64,000 bases of DNA from Sweltsa coloradensis (lineage: Eukaryota; Arthropoda; Insecta; Plecoptera; Chloroperlidae). Each line of letters opens with the position of its first letter. Position 1 is the stretch's first letter. The notes under the pieces are model-generated. The model searched no databases. It was not told the DNA's origin and was given only the letters and a program-made list of their open reading frames with translations. Where the stretch lies: assembly GCA_024449915.1 (NCBI GenBank), contig JAMZAV010001732.1, positions 186,001-250,000 of the forward strand, read 5' to 3'. Of the stretch, positions 55,791-64,000 are shown in pieces. A program made the translations under genes and the position numbers.

Positions 55791-56533
55791 CCAAGGTTAC
55801 GGCCGCTGGTTCACGATATCCAGAAACACTCACATCTCCAGGACGCACCCCGATCGACAATTCCGTGATGCACACCCCGCGCGGGGGGGGTCTGTGTTCT
55901 CTGTCGGACCCAAGTCCAACGCGAACAGTCAGGCCGACCTGTTGGACATGGGCTGCAGCACTGCAAGAGCAGCAGTCACATAACGGACAACCAGCGCATG
56001 AGGCAGCTACAAGATTATCACTCGCTGAAGGTGTTTGAGAGCGAGGACAGTTTGGACGTTCCCGTGCGAGAGATAAAACGTCTACTCTCGCCGGGCAAGA
56101 GTTCGACAACAAGGAGATGAGCCTGTTTAGTAGACTCGAAGTTAATCTGAACGACAACGGAGTGCGGAGTCACAGTTTCCCCCGAGACGACGGCAAAGAC
56201 CCGGACAAAGGGGAAACGTAACGTACGAAAAGGACGTGTTGAAACGTTCGGCGGATTTCCTAGAAGACTTAAAACTCGAACACGGAAACCTCGTTTCGTC
56301 GAAGGGTCTCGTCGATAACTTGCGCAACACGGCGCGCTCGAGAGTAGAGAAGGATACTTCAATCTAGCGACGTTCGACGAAGACGAATTCTCGGCTGGCG
56401 ACGACTTTGTCATCCCCCCGCCGGCAGAGTACGCAAGCGTTGCGCCAGACAACTTTACCCCGCTGCGCAAGTCTAAGAGCGCGCCGTCGCCGTTCAAGAA
56501 CCATAAACTAAAATCTCGTTCGGCAGAGGATAG
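55791..56533 (+). CDS. Unrecognised protein, large exon with five frame changes
   Basis: Strong GC3 coding texture over about 740 bp, continuous only if the frame changes near 55881-55888 (a G run), 55955-55975, 56090-56100, 56195-56215 and 56346-56352. Each shift rescues an adjoining piece with complex sequence: PGRTPIDNSVMHTPR, VGPKSNANSQADLLDMG, YHSLKVFESEDSLDVPVREI, MSLFSRLEVNLNDNG, VLKRSADFLEDLKLEHGNL, ATFDEDEFSAGDDF, TPLRKSKSAPSPFKNHK. The acceptor gcatcttcag matches the phase-1 end of exon 2. The donor is 56533 (ATAG|GTGGGG, phase 2) or 56538 (phase 1, fits the next exon). Ser/charged-rich and probably largely disordered. Sequencing indels or a decaying gene; not recognised. Confidence 0.65.
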
Positions 56534-58565
56534 GTGGGGTGGACACCTAGTAGGCTAGCTCGCTCTCTCGTTCTACTTTCCTCTTAGCCTAGCTTAGCTT
56601 GTCTCTTGTGCATTTAGAATTCAATGGAATGCAATCCTGTATTGTCAATACCTTACTCGCTCCACTTCCCTCGTTTCGTCGTTTATCTTAAACATATTGA
56701 CATTGTGTTCAGTTGTAATTACTAGGCAGCAGTTTCAGTAGAAAGATGTCATGAAACCTTTAGTTTGGCTTTAAGTCAAGACAGCATACTAATAGAAATT
56801 ATTATGTGTGGTACCTACAAAGTGTCAAAAGATCATCTTGGGCCAGGTAGGTTGTGTAAAAGACCTGGCTTAACTTCAAACTTGTACCTAGATGTAGGCA
56901 GTGGTTAATTTCAGGGCGGACGCGTCCGACCAGTTTTCGAAATTTTGTAATTATAAAGTCAATACAATTACAATGTTGTGACACCTGTAACCGGTAGGCC
57001 TACTATTTACAAAAGTGCAATGTATGGGCCTATGAGTTTTAAAGTTTCTTCCATTATAGAAAACATTTTTAAACGTGTTTTTAGGCGTTTAAAAGTAGCA
57101 AATTTGAATTTTTTTACCTTTGGCCATAATAACCATGGGCAGAACTGAAACTTTACTCCAGCACACTGCACACCTGTATTAATTTTGCAAGGCTGGCCCC
57201 CCACCTTTCTCCAAACAATTGACAATTCCTGGATACGCTACTGCTTGCAATGTTTTTATTTTTTTGGGAAAATATGGATATTATAAAATAAACTCACATT
57301 TTTTTTGTTTAATTCATATCCTATTTTAACAACCCCAAATCGGCTATAAAGTACCAAACGAAAAAAATCGGCGGCTTGCGAGGCTATACGCACACCCTCC
57401 TTCCCCACCCCTTTATTGGGATAGTGTCTTTTCTCCCTTGGAAAATATCCTGCCGGCACCCATGAACAAATTAAAATGGACAGTTCTGGCTTCTTTGAGT
57501 AGTTCTGGAAATTTTGAAGTGACAATATTGTGACAATATGTGGATCTTCACAATTTTATAAATTATCAACCAAAGCACGCTAAAAACTAGTAAAACCACC
57601 ATTTGGAATGGTAAAAATTCAAAAATTTCTGAGGCTATGCGAATGCGACTTACACCCGCACTGTAGCTGGGGGGCATACCCCAGCCCCCCCCCTCTCCCA
57701 TTGTACCAGGAAACATACTTATTCCCAAAACAATTATTGTTCAATGGGAAGTTCTTAATATTTCTTCATAATATAGCCCCAGCTTCCGCCCACTTACTAT
57801 TTTAGAAATTAACCACTGGATGTAGGGTATAGAAAATTAGAAAAAAAATTTAAGTCCGCTTTTACAGAGAGGGCTAAACATCTGTTCTTGACAATTAATA
57901 TTTAACATCACACAAGAAAATATGTATCATTAGGTAGGTCTATGTAACGGGTTGCTCTCTTAAGATAAATAAATCTACAAAAGAGAAAGTTGAAGAGAAG
58001 ACTCGAGTGGCCCCCCCCATGCTACACTTGGATACAGGATCGTGCAACCCCCCCTCCACCCCCCCCCCGCCCCCTCTGTGTAATCATCCCCAGCATGTGT
58101 TTCGTATCCTTCTCTGTATCTCATGCTTGAAGCCCGAATTCATCCGTATACGGTACAGTTTTCTACGTACTTCACCGAATCAACAGCATGCATTCAGTAA
58201 TTCTAAATTTCTTTCTTTTTGCTAATTGCTTTGGGTCTTTCTTGCATAAGTAGGTAGGCCTTGTTTCTACTTTATAATATAGGCCTGTCGTAATTCTATT
58301 CTTTGTGCCTGTTATATGTTAGTTTTATGCTTTTAAACATTGCATCGGTAAGTGTAAGTATTTAATTTTTATTAATATATTTCTGGCTTGCCTTTATTAA
58401 TTGCTTGTTTAAGATAAATAGAAAGTGACGTATCATTGCATTCATAATGTCTGGCTGGTTGTACCCTCTCCTATAAGTCCCACATGTTTTATATCTTGAA
58501 CATTACACAACATGGTGGAAAATTTTTAGTAGGTAATAATATGTAATACAATTCAGAAATTAAAA
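56534..58565. other. Intron, nothing recognised
   Basis: 57240-57700 includes two related stretches (GCCCCCCACCTTT..., CAGCCCCCCCC), in opposite orientation, around AGGCTATACGCACACCCTCC/GAGGCTATGCGAATGCGACT. No exon support. Confidence 0.4.
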
Positions 58566-58795
58566 AAAACCATCTCAACCGGGGGTTTAACCCCGGTCTC
58601 TCACATTCTAGGGAGGCGCCGTAACCAAGTAGACCACCGTATTTTTAACCCCCTCCCCCATTCTAGGTAGGCCCCGTAACCCCAAGTAGACCACCGGATT
58701 TGAACCCCGGTCCCCCACATTCTAGGTAGGCCCCGTAACCAAGTAGACCAGCGTATTTGAACCCTGGTCGGGATGGATTTTGTAATTTATGAATT
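58566..58795 (-). repeat. Three tandem tRNA-like units
   Basis: On minus, a unit with GGTCTACTTGGTTACGG (A-box-like), GGCGCCTCCCTAGAATGTG-type middle and GGGGTTCAAATCCGG/GGTTTAAACCCC (B box) occurs three times, spaced about 64-74 bp, with decreasing completeness. Flanked by AATTAAAAAAAACCATC and GGGATGGATTTTGTAATT, like the inverted pair at 12.55 kb. A multimeric tRNA-derived SINE. Confidence 0.75.
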
Positions 58796-59708
58796 GTTGA
58801 GTGTTTCCCCACGAACAAATTCAAGATAAAACCGTGGAAACTGTTTTCATTTAAAAACTATTTTTAGAAGTGTGCAATTCAGACTTTTTCTTCAAATCAA
58901 ATATGAATCGAAAAGTGATCAAGTGTTCAGACATTCAAATATTTTGAGTTCGAGTAATAGAGCAATTATCATCATTTGTCGATCTGCATTATTAAACTGA
59001 CGTTATTGAGATTTCAAATCTAATTCGTGATGCAAGTGTTGGAACTCTCCTATTGATGTAACACCCTAGACACTCTAGTAGTGTTGACAAATAGAGTTTC
59101 CTGCTAGTGCACATGATTTCTTCCAAATTCAGATTCTGTTCTGCATGGTTGAACTACTTGTTCAAAATGATTCAAATAGTCTGGAATTCGATTGGTTTTG
59201 AATCGATTAAAAAACACTTTCAAATTGAACTTTCGAGTACTCGCACACCTCTAAAATATTTTCATTGTTGTATAAATGAGAAGGGCACAGTGCAAGAACC
59301 AGGCAAATCAATATTTCTTACAGGCGATTTTTGGGGCAGTTTGAAAATAAACTAACTGTCAAAATTATGGGAAAGAACTAGTGATGTGAATTTTCAAGAA
59401 CATTTTTAACAAAAATTTAAAAAGTTATTTATTCTGTGTTTAGGTAAAGGCTATTTTCTTTTCATTTATTGTCTTGTTTTATACATCTATTATCATATTG
59501 TATGGTATTGTTGTGTTTGTAAAAAACAAGTTATATCCACTGACTTTAGTGTTGCCTTTTGAATTTTTTCGATATTAGACTTGCCAGGTTCGTGCCCTTA
59601 TTATAATTGTATTCTTGTCCAAAATAAAATAATAAAAATACTTTTCTTTTGATCCCGACTTGTTAATTTAGGCCTAACTGACTAAATCCCACGTGTGTTC
59701 TGTTCCAG
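58796..59708. other. Intron, nothing recognised
   Basis: AT-rich. 58870-59260 has TTCGAGTA/TCAAAT words ending TCGAGTACTCGCACACCTCTA, possibly the right terminus of a degraded hAT-like element. Confidence 0.35.
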
Positions 59709-59846
59709 CGGAGAACGCGGCAAGAGCGGAGGAGATAGCGGGGGGCTGCGACTGGAAGCGGCCACACGTGAACGCGTACGGTGCTGCCACCACGCTGTAC
59801 GAGAAGAATCCAGTGACGGGGGAGAACGCCGGGAACCCCATCGCAG
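59709..59846 (+). CDS. Unrecognised protein, exon 4
   Basis: Acceptor gtgtgttctgttccag, 138 bp, phase 1 in and out (GCAG|GTCGGA). The chosen frame has high GC3 and protein-like sequence, [20 protein letters not shown] then [20 protein letters not shown] also occurs near the C-terminus of Drosophila Jupiter, a microtubule-associated protein; one short motif is weak evidence. An alternative open frame on + and one on - have lower codon bias. Confidence 0.75.
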
Positions 59847-59895
59847 GTCGGAACTAGTAGCCAATAAGTAACCAGTACAAACAAATTCAACAATT

Positions 59896-60330
59896 AGTCA
59901 TCATTATTATCCATCGCCGTTTCCTGCTTCTGGCAGGGTCAGCTTGGGTTTAGCGACAACATTATTCCACTTCTTTCTATCCTCCCACAATCGGTATCTC
60001 CTTTCCCATCTTCCAGCTCTCCCTCTGCCTCCAGTCTCCTGCTATGATGTCCTTTCCATCCTTCCTGGGGTTTCCCGTCTAAACCTTCTTTCATACATTT
60101 TTCTTGGGCATCCTATCTTCCCCATATTTTTATAGTCCATACCATCAAAACCCTGTCCTCCTATTCTGTCACTTAACTTCTCTACACCCAACAGTTTCTC
60201 AATGTCGTGTTTCTATTCCTATCTCTTCTCTTGCTCCCCTGTTTTCCCAGGATCTCATCTCTGCGCCTGATCTGACTCCCCTCTCGTCTCCCATTGTCCA
60301 GGTTTCTACTGCATACGTAGGACCGGGATG
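59896..60330 (-). pseudogene. Non-LTR retrotransposon C-terminal fragment
   Basis: Minus-strand pieces, with frameshifts, read as the C-terminal region common in arthropod LINEs: MPKKMYERRF-type, then GRGRAGRWERRYRLWEDRKK and NNVVAKPKLTLPEAGNGDG, followed by an ATAATGATGA tail. It lies in the intron just after exon 4 and shares its last 150 bp with 48905-49075. Confidence 0.8.
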
Positions 60331-61498
60331 AAATTTAAATTTATTAGTGTCATCTTACACTGAATAGGGATTTCCCTATCCCACACTAGGCCTTTCACAC
60401 ACTGTTAAATTTAAATGCCTTTTTTATTCTGATGTTAATCTCCTTTTTTTCCTTCCCCTTTTCCTTAATATGAATAACTACAATTAGATTAAATTTATTT
60501 AATAATCGAACTCAGTTCCAACTATTTTGGGTTTAGTGGTGGTGGTGGTTTTCCACCATTATCTAGGGTGGTGTTGCCGTTTTCACGGATTTGATCTGTT
60601 TCTCCGGATTTTTAGGGTACGTATTTCAAGGATGATAAAGGGTATTTGGTTTAAATTCACGGATAATTTTTAATTTTATTTTCCAAACTTATTTTCATAA
60701 ATTTGAATCTGCACGGACTAAATGCATTGAAAAATTGAAGCGGTGGATATGTGACAGCCCGTAACATCAACGACTGAATATCATGGGATATCAACTCCAT
60801 TTGGGTGGAGGCAACCGGCCAATCAAGACGTGTTCCCAGTCATTGTAGATACTGAGAGTAGTCACATAAGTAGTTAATAAATTCTAGTCTCTAGATCAAG
60901 AAATGTTATTTACAAATCTGTGTGACATTTCTCTCTAAGCCGAAGGCCATTTTTTCATATAAACTAGGCCTGTAGTAAATTACATTTGAATACTCCCATC
61001 ACAGGGCTACGGCTTAGGTGGGTATTCTTCTTTTTACTTATGGAACTAACCTGCTTAACATGTCTGAATGTTGTGTTTTGTACTCATTTTGAAGAAGAAT
61101 AAAAGTATCTACCCATATTCAAAAGTATCTATCTATCTAACAAAGAAGGAAAATGGAGTTGTGAATTTATTTTCCTGTATTTGTTATCAAGTTTGGATAA
61201 TGATATTGTTACTATTTTGAACTGATTGAACTTTAGAAAATTCAAAATTAGATGATTAAAAGTTGAGGAAGTTCTACCATGTTATCATGTACGTAAAAGG
61301 TGGGCCTAGGTCAAAATCTTATTGCATCAGACCATGCACAGGCCATGCCCACCTACCTAGGCCTTTTTGTTACTAGGGCCTAGAACAAAATAGATTATGC
61401 AAGTTAGTTTTTTACTTTACTAATAACATTATTATTGAAATTAAATCCAGATTGATTGACATTCTACATAATAGGGCCTACTATTTGTCTTGTTACAG
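60331..61498. other. Intron, one MITE relic
   Basis: 60565-60640 (GGTGTTGCCGTTTTCACGGA) resembles one end of the element at 48064-48705. The remainder is unremarkable. Confidence 0.45.
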
Positions 61499-61548
61499 AC
61501 TGCTTTGCGCTGGTTGCGCGCAAGGATCTGCGGTGTTGGCCTTGGTGA
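61499..61548 (+). CDS. Unrecognised protein, possible last exon
   Basis: After acceptor cttgttacag the phase-1 frame continues DCFALVARKDLRCWPW then TGA at 61546-61548. Alternatively the exon runs to the donor ATTACAG|GTGCGT at 61600, and the TGA is another base error like those in the 55.8-kb exon: in the same frame, downstream codons (VSTGEKARSHEDAIT) look coding. Both readings are open. Confidence 0.35.
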
Positions 61549-62045
61549 CGGGTGTCAACGGGAGAGAAGGCGAGATCGCACGAGGACGCGATTACAGGTG
61601 CGTACAACACCTGACCAGGCTCTTACAGTCCGGTACCCACCATCAACAACACACCGTAAGCATTCGCACGACCGGGGGGAGGTTCTTAATATTCCCAAAC
61701 GATACTGTAGTTGCATGAGCTAAGCATACTGCTGTACAGGGGTGGCTTGTGTATAGGTGCACAGGCACGCGCACCCCAAATAATCTGCGCGAACTAAATT
61801 ACAATTAAGTTTAAAGCCAATCGTTGGGTTGTTTGTATTTTATTTGCCGCCAGAGCAGGCATATTTCGGCCCGGTTCATTCTGCCACTGGGGGTGCGATC
61901 TTCGGGAAAGTGCGCCAGTTTATAAACCGGTTTTTCCTTCGGTCGCCGCAGAACCAGCCCTCAGGGCAAACTTTTGTTACAAGTCTGATATAGCTCAGGA
62001 AGTCCGCAAAGTGCGTGGGGTCGAAACCTGTACTCGCATTCAAGT
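61549..62045. other. Downstream of last exon candidate
   Basis: No further exon is identified. It contains AACCGGTTTTTCC words related to the element at 44578 and ends with a TAGGGATGG terminus. Confidence 0.35.
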
Positions 62046-62300
62046 AGGGATGGAAAATTTTGTAAAAAAGTTTAACCCCCTTGAACTAATCGCGTTTAAA
62101 CGTTTAAACCCTATTATCAAAAAAAAAAAAATATATCTAAAAATCAGGAAGGCAGAGGCTTGGGTTTGGGCCCTATATAACAAAAATCGTAATTTTGAAA
62201 TTATGACCGGCCGACGAGTTTTTTTTTTTTTTTTTTTTTTTTAAAAATTTTTTCGAATTTAAAAACCTCTAACCTTCCACTAAACTTTAAAGCCCCATCC
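62046..62300. mobile_element. Possible MITE in poor-quality sequence
   Basis: TAGGGATGGAAAATTTTGTA at the left and AAACTTTAAAGCCCCATCCC at the right could be degraded hAT-like ends, with GTTTAAACGTTTAAACC words. A 24-base T run lies inside. Confidence 0.4.
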
Positions 62301-62939
62301 CAATTCAAAGGCCTCGGGTTTTGCTAACCGCTTTTTTAAACCTCGTCAGTCAGGAAAGTGAAAGTTTTTTTGCGTGGGGGTAAGGCCTATGATTTTTTAA
62401 GTAGAGCAAACGTTGTTATTAAAATTTAAATTTTATTTTGCTGGTAATTATTTCATAAAAAGACTTGGTAATGAGCGACCAACGCAACCGCAAGTCGGGG
62501 GAGATAAAGGGGGCATTTTTCGGGTAGTAATTTTTTAACAGAGATTTTTTATTTATTTATTTATTTATTTATTTATTTTTTGGGGACAACAAATAACAAT
62601 ACAAAGTACATTAAAAGTTTAACGTTTTCCCCGTGAAATTTCCATTTTGCTAAACTAGATAGTTGTTACATAAGTATTAATATAATATAATATAGGTACT
62701 TTTTTTTAAAAAAATAGTAAGGCCTATACCTTTTATATGGTCCCCTCCTATAATAATAAAATATAGCAATTTTAGGTAGTTTTGTCTGTCAAAAACCCCT
62801 TTTTAGGTAGTAGGGCCTTTGTATTGGGGAATTTTATTTTATTCTTTTGAATTTTTGAGGTTTTCTTTTATTTTTTTATGTTTGGGGGAGTTTATTGAAT
62901 AAGTTTTTTCAAATAATCAAGTTTTTTTTTGCCCTATTT
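62301..62939. other. Low-complexity, homopolymer-rich sequence
   Basis: (ATTT)n at 62549-62578 and many T/A runs. It would be the 3' untranslated part of the minus-strand LINE or its flank; nothing definite. Confidence 0.4.
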
Positions 62940-64000
62940 TGTAGTATTGGTTGATGGGGTTATTTTTGTTCCTTGGTTGTGGGTTTGTTTTTTCCAACTG
63001 TTGAGTGTGAGAGTTGGATGTTTTTTCTTTGGCAAAAATGATTGAAATGTAAGGCATGTAACTGTAAAATTTTTAGTGTAAAAAAAAGTAGAGGGTTTGC
63101 AATGCTGTGGGGGCTTAAGGTACATAAGCCCGATTGCCGTTTTTGCGTGATAATACCTTGGATAGGTCGATATTCCCAAAATTCGATTCCAATTAAAGTG
63201 CGATAAAATAAAAAAGAAACATATTTTAGCATGATATGTTTTATTTGTTTGATGCCTTAATTTGCAAACAAGCTGAGCTGATTTTTGGGTTTTAGGGGTT
63301 GATGTGGGCATGCCAGGTTAAGTTGTTATTATTTTTTATTCCAAAAAATTTTTGCTTGTGTGATGATTCTACTGGGGTTTTTATCATGTGAATTTAAGCA
63401 GGTTTTTGGTTGATGTTTTTTTTTTTTTGGGAAATGAATGGAATTGAAAAATTTTGGGTTTTTTGATGAGTTTAGCGTTGTTTGTTCACCTAAACCTTCG
63501 GGGGTTTGGGGTATTCTTTTATCGTTCTTTTGAATTTTTGTATTGTCTCATTAGCGGTAAATTGTGTAAAGTCATCTGCAAAAAGCTTGCACCCCTCGAT
63601 GTTATCAGGTGTCTTTATCAAAGATGATAAAAAATAGGGGCCAAGTTTGACCCTTGGGGAACGCCACAAATTACTTTTTCTAGTCAATCTAGTCTTTGAA
63701 AGTTTGTTGTCTTTATTTCAGTCATTTCAAAGCATTGCAGTGGGTCATCAGGTAAGAAGTTATAAGCTTTAGACCATCCCCCTTGCCTAGTACTCTATTT
63801 GGCTAGTAGTATTTTATGGTCAAAACAAACAAACGCTTTTTTTGGGTCGCAGAAATACCCAAAAGTGGGAAATTTTGGTCTACTGCTCCACAAACAGTTT
63901 AAGAAATCTACTGTTGTGTCGCTTGTTTATTTGCCTTGCTAAATCCATTTTGCCTTCTGTTTTGGTTTTAAAATCGTCAAAAAATAACCATTGTTGATAT
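62940..64000 (-). pseudogene. Non-LTR reverse transcriptase fragment, runs off the window
   Basis: Minus strand, in several frames: FDHKILLAK, then a degraded PQGS-LGP region, KLFADD (the catalytic (Y/F)xDD motif), ending in a C-terminal domain with ALIGIEFWEY and QKRAIGLMYL-type wording. Features fit a CR1/Rex-like LINE RT. Frames break every 50-100 bp and T runs are frequent, so sequence quality is suspect. Upstream domains lie beyond 64000. Confidence 0.8.

Noticed and set aside
55756..56497. Long minus-strand ORFs opposite the 55.8-kb exon
   Set aside because: The plus-strand segments have better codon bias and splice context. The minus frames are GC-driven shadows with Ser/Arg-rich wording.
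59795..59846. Calling the gene Jupiter/HN1
   Set aside because: Only the short NPVTGE motif matches; the PPGG-type repeats expected in that family are not seen.
59682..59893. Minus-strand and alternative plus frames over 59709-59846
   Set aside because: Open only because of GC-rich composition; the chosen frame has the clearest third-position GC bias and phase match.

Overview
This is animal nuclear DNA from an AT-rich, intron-rich and transposon-rich genome. Coding sequence is under 4% of the window. It sits in short, GC-rich, spliced exons separated by repeat-filled introns. The one confidently named gene, protein phosphatase inhibitor-2, reads like an arthropod (insect-type) orthologue. 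An R2-type retrotransposon end, an arthropod-like RNase H retroelement and many hAT-like non-autonomous transposons fit an insect or other arthropod. Species is not decidable here. The palindrome TAGGCCTA (often iterated as AGGCCTAGGCCT) recurs throughout non-coding sequence as a genome-specific signature.

Layout. 1-1.6 kb: decayed 3' end of a non-LTR retrotransposon (+). 2.35-3.0 kb: a long foldback palindrome. 4.0-6.6 kb: last three exons of a C2H2 zinc-finger gene (+). 6.6-17.7 kb: intergenic, with hAT-like MITEs, a tRNA-headed SINE family, hairpins and satellite-like repeats. 17.7-29.8 kb: PPP1R2 in five exons (+). Its 5.5-kb first intron and 5.2-kb last intron carry a SINE, foldbacks, an R2-like fragment (-) and a hAT-like element nested inside a foldback. 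31-42 kb: intergenic MITEs, SINE relics and a repeat family with internal duplication.

42.7-61.6 kb: an unrecognised multi-exon gene (+), modelled from splice sites and matching phases (42873-43006, 50913-51151, 55791-56533, 59709-59846, possibly 61499-61548). Its longest exon is open only if read through five frame changes. The product resembles no family I know; one short NPVTGE motif recalls Jupiter-type microtubule proteins. Its introns hold the densest transposon nests, including a 3.2-kb TA-flanked element (43.8-47.0 kb) containing at least three other repeats. 62-64 kb: degraded, homopolymer-rich sequence over a reverse transcriptase fragment (-).

The strongest non-gene signal is a set of about fifteen short TIR elements. 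Many start TAGGG or CAGGG and several have exact 8-bp target duplications. Their bodies near the ends are built from a short word iterated differently in each family. I found no operon, CRISPR, rRNA or intact functional tRNA. Gene structures are inferred from reading frame and splice consensus only.
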